Assembly (NCBI GenBank): GCA_002914805.1
Contig: JXTB01000335.1
Span: 155,076 to 219,075, forward strand
DNA: 64,000 nt
Source of the DNA: Parasponia andersonii
Lineage: Eukaryota > Streptophyta > Magnoliopsida > Rosales > Cannabaceae
Reading direction: 5' to 3'
Part shown: positions 9,939 through 19,479 of the stretch, piece after piece
Layout of the letters: each line of letters begins with the position of its first letter
Numbering within the stretch: the first letter of the stretch is position 1
Translations under genes and position numbers: made by a program
The notes under the pieces: model-generated
Databases searched by the model: none
What the model was told of the DNA's origin: nothing
The model's input: the letters and a program-made list of their open reading frames with translations, nothing else

Positions 9939-12300
9939 AAGTTTCTCTGCTCCAACTACCATCTTCCTCTTTTTTTTTTTTTTTTTTTCATTTAATTTTG
10001 ATCTGTATATAACTTGTTTGGATGTGACATCCGGATGGTTGGTTATGTCTTAATGTGAATGTGGGATCTTAGATGAGTGGTACAATTTTTTATTTGTTTA
10101 TTTATCTTCCTTTTTAGGTTGGATTATGGGGGTTCAGAGTGATGTAGTGTCCCACGTGTCTCTTTCTTTTTTCTTCTTTTATTTTTCCCTTCTTGTTTGG
10201 TGTTTAAGATGTGATTGGTGCTAGTCGGGTTGCATAAAGTCTCTGTTAATTGTCATATGATTCTCAAATATGTGTTGGTGAGCTTATTTGCACTATTACC
10301 ACGTACAAAAATGATTCAATGAAAGTAGAAAACAAGTGACGAGTAATCTTGGGTTATTATATAGTGTCATTCTTACATCTTATATTTGTACCTTTCTTCA
10401 GGGTTCTTTAGAAATGTGTGACTATGAGAGCAGGTCTTAATGAGTCATTTCTTTGATCTCTTGCCAAAATGAGGTAGAAGGCAAGAACTTTGTGTTCTAT
10501 TTTCCTTCTCTTTTTGCTGCAAAAGCCACTTTGATCAAGCACTTCGAGTTCAAAGTCTTGTATGAGGTTTTACGGTTTCAATAGTCTCCAATATCGAAGA
10601 AAACAAACATGAATGGCGGTTCAACCGTGGATCGGAGCATCATTGTGAGACCAGTTCGTCTTGTAGTAAGTTTTGAACATATATAAGTGCGGGCCTATCA
10701 CTCGTCGCCTTCTTTTTTTTTTTCTGTTCTTTTTTTCACCCAACGATTGAAAAGACCCCCACCCCCCTCTTTTTTTTCTCCTCTTTTTTTAATGATACCC
10801 TTGTAAAATTAAAATTTTAACATTTTCCAACCCCAGCCTTCTAAATGTTTGATAATTACGAAATTGGACATAATGAAAAATAAATGAAATTTCTAAACCA
10901 TTAATTACTTTCCCACTTGGTAAATTTCATCCAACTCTCACTCTTTTATTCTTCTTCAACCTTGTGTCTTCTTAACAAAAATACCTCGTAAATACTTGTT
11001 TTTTGCTTTTGTTTTAATGGATGAATAAACTATTTTATGAGTTGTTAAGAATTAATCAATGTGGCTTGATCAATGTGTATTATTAGTTTTGTTAAGTTGT
11101 CTTATTTTGTAATTTAACATATAAAATGGGTACTTCTATGAAAATTAGGAGAAGAGAAGAGAAACTTAAAACCCATCCTTACAAAAAAAAAAAAAGAGAG
11201 AGGAAAAACTTAAAAACGTTTTGTGACTTCTCTTTCATAAATACTCTTTTTTTAATTATTATTTTAAAAAATACCTATTTATTAGGTATGTATTTGAAGT
11301 ATAAAATAAGTGAGATTTACATTTACGAATGCAATTTTACAAGTTAGTAGACAATTATTGTGTAAATTTATATATACGATGTACATTTTGAAAAGTGTAC
11401 TAATATTTATGTATAATTTTAATATATAAAATATATACCACAATATATATTTTATGATGTACATTTTGAAAAGTGTACTAATATTTATGTATAATTTTAA
11501 TATATAAAATATATACCACAATATATATTTTATGAATTTGTGTTATACATTGCTCAAGAAACAAGTGTTTGCTCGAAAAATGAGTATTAGTGAAATAAAA
11601 GTAAAAACAGGTATTTATGAAAATATGCTTAAGAAAATAAGTATTTATATATTTTTGTTCTTTAAATAAGGGAAAAATTTATAAATTCTCATTTTCAAAA
11701 CTATCTTTTCATAAATATTTCTTTTTATTGTTTTATAAATATATGTTTTTATACACGTTTTTGAATAAATATAGATAACCAATATTTTACATATAATACG
11801 GTATATATTTTATGCATTAAATGTATACCGTGATCTAAATTTTATGAATAAAAATTACACTAAAAATTGACACATATTTTAAAATGTATACCATAGGTCA
11901 TATTTATAATGAAAAATGGAAACTATAGTAAATATTTAAATTTTAGAAGTATACTGTTTATATTTTATACATAAAATGTGTACCTAGTAGATAAAATTTA
12001 TATTGTAAATGTGAATTACTCATATTTTGCATTTGAAATGTGGAACATAAAAATGAATTTTTTTAAAAGAAAAAATCAAAAACAGGTACTTATGAAAATA
12101 AGTTTTAAAAATAGGTACTAGGCATAAATTTCTCTTTAAATAAAGTTAGGAGGAAAAAAATAATAAAAAAATGTGGCAATCAAAAAATCAAAGCTTTTTG
12201 TGACTGATTTGTTGAGAAGGAGACCAATACTTTTGGTGCAAAACTAAAAGGAGGGGAACAATGTGAACATGTCGTCTCAAGAAAAGTGGTATTTGGAAAA
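9939..12300. other. ATL 3' flank and AT-rich intergenic DNA
   Basis: The first few hundred bases are T-rich and probably include the ATL 3' UTR. I see no gene. From about 11120 to 12140 the sequence is built from degenerate repeats around ATATTTTATG and ATAAAATGTATACC, with one exact 78-bp tandem duplication listed separately. Confidence 0.6.
11378..11533. repeat. Perfect 78-bp tandem duplication
   Basis: Units 11378-11455 and 11456-11533 both begin GATGTACATTTTGAAAAGTG and end CAATATATATTTTAT; I see no mismatch. Degenerate relatives of the unit continue to about 12030, so this looks like a minisatellite being re-amplified. Confidence 0.9.
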
Positions 12301-12301
12301 A

Positions 12302-12351
12302 TGGGCCGGGAATGAAGTTGGATGTTAGGACATCATTTTTATATCAGCCCA
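12302..12351 (+). promoter_or_regulatory. Two Site II-type (TGGGCC/T) elements upstream of OXA1
   Basis: TGGGCC at 12302-12307 and AGCCCA (TGGGCT on the other strand) at 12346-12351 lie about 345-390 bp before the OXA1 start codon. In plants, Site II elements are bound by TCP factors and are enriched in promoters of nuclear genes for mitochondrial proteins, which fits this gene. Binding here is inferred. Confidence 0.45.
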
Positions 12352-12693
12352 AACATATTGCACCACCATGATCCACAAGACATCCAGACCACACAGATGC
12401 CCTAAGCCCGGTTCCGGCTTCAGCCAGCCTTCGTCCAGTACGGTCGGACTTACACTCGTTCGCTCTGTTTCCAGAGTCGTCATAAGCCATCCGCGACTCA
12501 TCGGAACCCCGAGTCTTCAACTCCCTTTCGTCTTCCTGGTCCAGTCTCACCAGGAAGGTAAGAATCTTCTGAAACCATTAATTAATAAGCTTGATCAGGA
12601 TTTTGAGCTCGGAAGTTTATAGGATTTTGTGAGGGTTTAAGGTCCAAGAGATCCCAGAATCGCTAAAACCCTTTCACCTTTCTCCGTACAGCG

Positions 12694-15600
12694 ATGGCTT
12701 ATAGGTGTAGTCTCTCCAGTAGAGCCACTATTTTGGCTCGGCAATGCCACCCTTCGGTTTGTCACCTACTCCATGACGATGATCTTAGTAAGCCTCAGCC
12801 CGCTAATGAAGATTTTACTTCGCAGAGTTCGAATAGTTTTGTTCAGAGGAGGTTTTTCGGGAATGGGGTTAGTAAATTTGGGTATGGGAGTTTTGGTGGG
12901 GTTTATCAGGATCGGAGATTTTCGAAGGCTTTGGTTTCTTCTAGCTCTGGTTTTGCCTTCTGCCGTTTTATGTCGACGGCTCATGATAAAGTGTCGGACA
13001 AGTTTGGGATTGGGAGTGATGTAGCGGAGGTTCTTAATGATACGGCGATTCAGACGGTGGCTTCGCAGGCCCCGGTGGTGGATGAAGTGGCCATTGCTGC
13101 GGCGGATTCTTTCTTACCTGTTCAGCTATTGCAGTATCTTATCGATGCGGTTCATACTTATGCTGGCTTAAATTGGTGAGAAGCTATTTGATTTGTTTTG
13201 TTTTTGGTTTATTATTTCTGGGTTTGGAATTGATTTTTATTCTTCTATTGCAAAAAGTATGAAGATTGATATTGAACATATGTCTGAGGCCAATGATTAA
13301 CTGTCTTTCATGGAGTCTCCATATTTCTTCATATTTTAGCAGGACTGTATGAAGTATGGAGTCTAAATTTAATGCTCAGAGACTTGAGAGAAAAAATGAG
13401 GAGAAGATTATGTCGTGGGCATTGGCTTTTCCAGTGAATGGTCTTCTTGGTTTTAATGCTGTCAAAATTTTGATGTTATTGAAATATTTGTATCTGGTTT
13501 TTCAATTTTTCAGGTGGGCTGCCATCGCTTTAACAACTCTTATGATTCGAGGTGCGACTATTCCACTTATAATAAATCAACTCAAAGCTACCTCAAAGCT
13601 CACTGTAAGTTTGATTTATTTCTTGCTGCATTTCTTTATTGATTATAACATGCATCTACTAATTTGCTTGTCCATAGCTTATTTCCTTTGTAAACTATGA
13701 CGTGTATGCTGCTGTTATCCCTCATCTCTAGATTCAAGTCACCTGTGTTGACAAGGCACTTCTCGTAGTATGGTTTCCAGAATTAGTTTTCCCTGTCCAG
13801 TGGGCTTTTTTTATTTTTTTATTTTTTCCTTCCTCCTATGCTTTTGGCCTTATCAAGCATCGTTCTCACAAGTAACATTTGTTTATTATTTATTTTGTTG
13901 CTCTGTTAAATAATTCCAAAATGGTTAAGTTGCTTGCTTGCTTAAGTGACAACAAGTATCTTTCTTGATCAAATTTGTTCATGCTCTAGTGTGGATTATG
14001 AGAGAAAAAGTATGCTGGGCATTTTTTTTTATTCGTATATCCTCCATAACTGTTTAGCGGCTGTCATTTACTTTATTATTGTGTGGGTGTCTGCAGCTCA
14101 TGAGGCCTCACTTGGAGGAGATTAAGCAACAAATACAGGATGGTGTAAGATGCCTTTTTATTAATTATGCTTTTGTATCCCTTATTAACTGACAAACAGC
14201 AGAAATAATATTGCTGCATGCCTGAATGGTATGCAAAGTCTAATATTTTCCATGCAGTTTATTTGTCCACCATGTTTGATTTTAGATTATCGTTTATTTT
14301 CTTGTTTTGTTTATTTTTCAAGTTTGTTGATACACACGAACCTATTGAAGTAAAATATTTTGATTTTGTAACTTGGTTTCAGAAAGGTTAAAGAGCTAGC
14401 TAGATCTTTAATTGCTCCTTCTCTTAACCAATATCATGGCTCATACACTGGATAATTACACTGAAACCCCTGCTTTACACCCATCTCACAGTGACACCCC
14501 CTGTGTACAGAAAATGTTTGAGAAATCATGGGTGTTAGTGTAAATAGATTTTATTCACTGGTGTCGCTGTGGTTTTGAAATAAAGCAGGGAGTGTCAATG
14601 TGTTTTTTCCTTCATTCACCAATGATGTTAGTTGTACGAAGTGAGTGGATAAAAACTATTAGTAATCTTCTGGCTGATATTTCTTTTTGGTGGAACTCCA
14701 GTTTTACATGCTTTAAATAACAGGATCCTTATGCAATAATGGTCTCTATCTGCTGATATAGGCACTGTTTCTTATCCATAATCTATGTGTATTTCATCCA
14801 TTTGGTTTCTCATTCAAATACAATTATGCAAGAGAACCTATGGTGTTTTTCCATAGTTGTTCTGTTGGGCCCTTTAACATTATATCATTTTTTTTCTCTT
14901 TTCTCAGAACATAGGTACCATTGAAGGTCAACAGCAAATGAACAAGCTTTTTCATAAGTAAGCGACTTTTCTTTGTGAATAGCTGGTGTAGGCCCAACGG
15001 TTCTGGGCTTGTAACCTTATATGTCATTTTGAATCCTCAAGTGGAATTGAGCCTACCTAGCTTTGAAATATAAGATAATACAGGAGAATTAAAAGAATGT
15101 ATACTCTGTTTGGCATGACTGTAGGTATGGTGTTAGTCCCTTTACTCCACTGAAAGGCCTCTTCATTCAAGGTCCTGTCTTCATCAGTTTCTTCCTTGCT
15201 GTAAGATATACCCTGCTCCGTTAAGATTATTTTGAATGATGAAATGTTTTGAGTTGGTTTTTGAAATATCTATGATAGCTTTTTTTCTTTTCCAGATAAA
15301 TAATATGGCAGAAAAAGTGCCATCTTTTAAAGGCGGTGGAGTTTCCTGGTTTGTTGATCTGACGACTCCCGATAGTTTATATATTCTTCCAATTCTGACG
15401 GGGTTGACGTTTTTGGTAACTGTAGAGGTAGATATCTACTTTTTTCAAGTCATGTCAAGTCCTGTTAGCACGTAATTTAGAGGGTTTAAGAGTGGCCTAA
15501 TAGGCTTTTTCTTTATTTTCCCCCTTGTGGGTTGGCACCAGGCTGTTTATAACTACTTTATTCCAGAACTATGTATACTTAACAAAGTCGTACATTTCCT

Positions 15601-16596
15601 TAGTGCAATATGCAAGAAGGTTTGGAAGGAAATCCTATTGCTGGCACTATGAAAAATGTTTCAAGGGGCTTGGCAGTGCTGACCGTTCCATTCACTATGA
15701 GTTTTCCAAAGGTAATTTTGCTAGTATTAGTTTTATTTGGGCAACCTTAGGCTGATGAGGTTCTTTTTGTCATCATAGTATAAAAAATATACATGTCCAA
15801 AACAAAGTATTTTCTATTAATGATTGTACCCTGAAAATTCGTGTTACGGTATTTTATATCAAAGTATTTACTATTTAGTTTGTTTTAATTTTCCAACAAT
15901 GTGTACCTGTGGATTCCTTTTGCATACTCTTTCCATCTTGTCTCATGCCATCTACATAATACCAGAAATAGTTGACCTGATGAAGAGTGTTTCATTGAAG
16001 CCAACATGATGATTTCACTTCCAATTTGACAATGCAGGCTCTATTTTGTTACTGGATTACATCCAACATGTTCTCTCTTGTTTATGGTCTTGGTAAGTCC
16101 TTTTTACTCCAAATTTTTTGGCAATGAGACTGTTTTATTTCACCATAATAGTTATTCTGTAATTGGGGTTGGGAGGGGGAGCTTTTCGGTGATGTGCAGT
16201 ACACATTACTTGAACTGCAAAAGGCTTTGATTTCAATATTTAAATTCAATGACAATCTTCACCAGATATTGACAACTTTGACATTTAATATTCCCCTTCT
16301 TATGTATCTTGGTTTTGTTTGTGAAAACTCTTGCAGCGCTCAAAAACCCTGGGGTAAAAAGGTTCCTGGGTATTCCTGAAATACCAGTTACCCAGCCAAG
16401 TACTGGTCAGCAATCCAACCAGCCTACCTTTGCATCATTGTTTTCGACATTGAAACAATCTGCGACAGTGACACAGGAACTTGCTGAATCATCAAAGCTT
16501 GCCGACAGAAGAATTTCATCGTCCTCAGTTATCAGTCAGAGGCTTAGAAGTTTAGAGAAGCAAGTAAAAGGAAGAAAGAAGAACAAAAAGAGGTAA
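12694..16596 (+). CDS. OXA1: OXA1 mitochondrial inner-membrane insertase
   Basis: Nine exons: 12694-13175, 13514-13604, 14097-14144, 14908-14957, 15125-15200, 15296-15427, 15604-15711, 16038-16092, 16337-16596. All have GT-AG introns and keep frame, giving 433 residues, close to Arabidopsis OXA1 (about 430). The N terminus is rich in Arg and Ser, as for a mitochondrial presequence. The YidC/Oxa1 core runs from about residue 145 (LLQYLIDAVHTYAGLNWW) through LIRGATIPLIINQL-like, PFTPLKGLF and PSFKGGGVSWFVDLTTPD to NVSRGLAVLTVPFTMSFPK. A basic Lys-rich tail (KGRKKNKKR) matches the matrix tail that contacts mitoribosomes in this family. The role is insertion of mitochondrially and nuclear-encoded proteins into the inner membrane. 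The stop codon sits inside a strong splice-donor sequence (see findings). Confidence 0.95.
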
Positions 16597-16920
16597 GGAA
16601 ATCTCCATTTTTGGGTAATAAACTATCAAGATGACTTGTGAGGTTTTGCTGTTTTCACATTTTGGTGTACTATTCTTTAAATAGTAAGTAAAATAGGTCC
16701 AAATAAAGTTAAATTCATACAATTGTAATTCCGATAAACAGATGGAATTTTCTAGGATTCCTTGAACTTTTGTATTGTTTACTGTATATCTGAACTTTTT
16801 GTGCGACTTCAACTTGGTGCTGTTAAACTGATTTTTCATATGGCCGTAATTGAAAGGCTCTTGCTCTTCTATGAGGACTATATTCGCCCTTTTATTGGCA
16901 AACAGCGCTTTCTGTTATCC

Positions 16921-18214
16921 ATGGATTCAAATGTCGTGACATTTGTCGACATTGTTGTGACAATATCCGTATTTTGAAATCTCGACATCGATATGGGGTG
17001 GAAAGATATTTTTTTCCCATGTCAACAATGTCAAAGATATGTTGATATTGATAAAATGTCGGTAAAAAATGAGCTAATATTGAGATATTTATGAACATCG
17101 TCGTGACAATGTCATCGATATTTTGAAATATCTACAAAAATGTTGAATTTTTTTCCAAGCCTTTTTCTTTTCTTTTTTTTTTTTTAAATAAAAAAATGGT
17201 AGTAAAGAATACAAAAATAAATCATAGTTATCTCTTTACAATATGTTGACAAAGTTTTGGAATTACTTGTATTTAATGAGAATATTTGCACTATTTGTAT
17301 TTATTATTTTGGAATCTTTACAAATATGTTCATGACCTTTAAAGAAATTTTGGAGCAAAACGGGAATTTTCCTTATAATTCAATTTCATAGAAACTCGTT
17401 TTCGTATTGAATGTATTTGAACTGTTCTATAATATTATGAATGATTTTTATTTATTTTCAATGTAATTTAGAATTAGTTATAATATGTTATTTATATGAG
17501 ATGAATTAAATTAAGGGTGGCAATCTGTGTTGTATCGTGTTTAACTTAATTAAATTGTGTTGTTAACAGATTAACCTACGTGTTACCTGTTTAATAAAAA
17601 CAACGTGCAGATTGATGGGTCAAAACATATATAAATAGTATAATTGTTAGTTTACTTAATTTTTTTAATTAAGTTTTACTATAATAAGAGAAACTAGTTC
17701 ATTAGTTTTAAGTTTTTATTTTATCTACAAGAAATTCATGAAAAATATTTTTTTTTGAAAATAATTATTTAATATAATTTATTAAAAATTACTTAATCGT
17801 GTCAATTCGAGTAAATTTCGTGTCAAATAAGTTCAACTAATCGCGCTTTCGAGTTGTGTTATCGTGTCGTGACCTATATTGCTACTTCTAAATTAAATAA
17901 AATAGTATGATATACATTCTGATTTTAAAATTGTTCTACAAAATGAAATTCAGTCATTTTCTACTATGTACGTTTATTTTATTGTCTCATAAAATATAAA
18001 TAAGTTTTTTTTAAAAAAAAATAAAACTAGTATAAATTATGCAATATCACTTGTTTTAGCATTTTTTTTAGAGTTTTCCTTAAAAATTTTGAGTTTTAAG
18101 ACAAATTTCGGCATTTTTTTGAAATATCTTCGACATCAACAATATTTTCAATAATATCTGTAAAATAAAACATTGACATCGACATCAACACCGAAATTGA
18201 CATTTTAATTCTTG
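16921..18214 (+). mobile_element. Mutator-like non-autonomous element behind OXA1 (copy A)
   Basis: The element is flanked by a perfect 9-bp duplication CTGTTATCC at 16912-16920 and 18215-18223; 9 bp is the Mutator superfamily's target-site length. The ends are imperfect inverted repeats (GGATTCAAATGTC against GAATTAAAATGTC read inward from the right). The sequence is rich in TGTCGACATTG and GACATCGA words and has no coding capacity. It is 1294 bp, or about 912 bp without the nested 374-bp insertion, matching the 896-bp copy in the ATL intron. It begins 324 bp after the OXA1 stop, possibly in the 3' UTR. Confidence 0.82.
17515..17888. mobile_element. hAT-like MITE nested in Mutator-like copy A
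   Basis: A perfect 8-bp duplication TAAATTAA flanks it (17507-17514 and 17889-17896); 8 bp is the hAT target-site length. The ends are inverted: GGGTGGCAAT on the left and, inward from the right, GAAGTAGCAAT. The interior has GTGTTGTATCGTG and its counterpart GTTATCGTGTCGTGACC, also in inverted arrangement. The related Mutator-like copy at 7738-8633 lacks this block at the matching point, which independently confirms the boundaries. Confidence 0.82.
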
Positions 18215-18347
18215 CTGTTATCCTAGTGACATGCACCGGGTTTGATTGTTGTCTTTTGTTTATCTCGTCTTAGGTCGTGGACAATTTGAGTTAAATTAAG
18301 GAATCATTTTCCTATCCAGAAAAAGAAAGCACACTAAACTAGTTTGG

Positions 18348-18617
18348 TTAGCATGTCATAAAAGAACCATGAAAAATTGACATAAGTAATAGTAATTTAG
18401 ACTAAAGTAATTTTTTGAAGAATATTTAAAATAGTGTTACAGTGTTACCTTTTGTAACAGATAATACGTCGATTGATTAATCCTAAAAAAATTATAATTT
18501 TATAGTCATAAGTCACACAATACCTATAAATATTATTTTTCAGTTCTCTTAAAAAAATCATTCGAGTCTAAATTATTTTTGGTTTGGTCTATTTGGTCAT
18601 TGGTTACACTCGAGTAA
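18348..18617. repeat. Downstream anchor of a segmental duplication, split by 220 bp
   Basis: CATGTCATAAAAGAACCA (18353-18370) and GGTCATTGG...CTCGAG (18595-18614) are about 225 bp apart here but directly adjacent at 19439-19476. Either this copy gained about 220 bp or the other lost it. Confidence 0.6.
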
Positions 18618-19017
18618 AACCCTCAATTAAAAGCATATTCCCCTTTGAAACTATTGCTTCACTTAAATGAAGGAATTGTTTATTTTAAATTCCTTTATTT
18701 AGATTTTTAGTTGAATTTGGACTCTTAATTCTTCTTCTTAGTTGCTTCTCTCTATTGTTTCCTCTGAATTTTTTCTAATGTATCAAATTGCTGTCTAATC
18801 TATCAAATCTCTGAATTTGCCGTTGTAATATCGGCTAAAGTTGCCATTATTCATAAAAAATTTTAGAATAATGTGACGAAATGTGATTAGTTAAACAGAA
18901 TAGGGACATGCGATTTGAGTCCCTCACAACACCCATGCCTCCGAGGGGACTGGCGATGGGTGACTGATTAAGAAAGAGAGAAATAGACATGACCAAAAAT
19001 ATGTGAGCTTGCTAATT

Positions 19018-19215
19018 AGTGAGCCAGGGTTTAGAAGTTTATAGAAGCGAGTAAAGGAAATAAGAAAGGAGGAAAAAAAAAAACACATACACTAAAAGGG
19101 GGAAAAAAAATTGGTTTGAGAACGTCTCCCATTTTTGGAAAAAAAACCAGCATTAAGGTAAGTTGTGAGGTTTTGATGCTTTTTCCATTTTAGTGTAATA
19201 TTCTTTGAATAATGA
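19018..19215 (+). pseudogene. Duplicated 3' end of OXA1 (last-exon tail and 3' flank)
   Basis: This resembles 16533-16690. GTTTAGAAGTTTATAGAAGCG copies the last coding stretch of OXA1 (CTTAGAAGTTTAGAGAAGC). Then come similar A/G-rich bases, CTCCCATTTTTGG, AGTTGTGAGGTTTTG and TTAGTGTAATATTCTTTGAATA, in the same order and orientation. The copy has lost the reading frame and has poly-A insertions. It carries no upstream exons, so it is a fragment from segmental duplication, not a processed copy. Confidence 0.72.
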
Positions 19216-19435
19216 CTCTTTGATTTAAGAGATGAGGGATAATTAAATGCGATCTCATATGCCATAATGTGAAAATGACATATATCTCAAATTTTGTCGG
19301 GGGTTGATGATTCTGAACTTCTGATCATTAAATGATATCTTATATGCCATAGTGTGGGAAGTTCTTCTACGATGATTGATGACTATATTCACAGCATGAT
19401 CAAGAAAACATTTATTAAAACTAACCACACCAGTT

Positions 19436-19478
19436 TGACATGTCATAAAAGAACCAGGGTCATTGGTCATGCTCGAGA
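19436..19478. repeat. Second copy of the downstream anchor
   Basis: ACATGTCATAAAAGAACCAG runs directly into GGTCATTGGTCATGCTCGAG, matching the two halves at 18353 and 18595. With the OXA1 tail copy at 19018 it shows a collinear duplicated block. Confidence 0.65.
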
Positions 19479-19479
19479 A

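Noticed and set aside
12344..12622. Open frames on both strands just upstream of OXA1 (84 and 68 codons)
   Set aside because: They have no recognisable domain and overlap the probable promoter and 5' leader; chance frames in GC-richer leader sequence are the simpler explanation.
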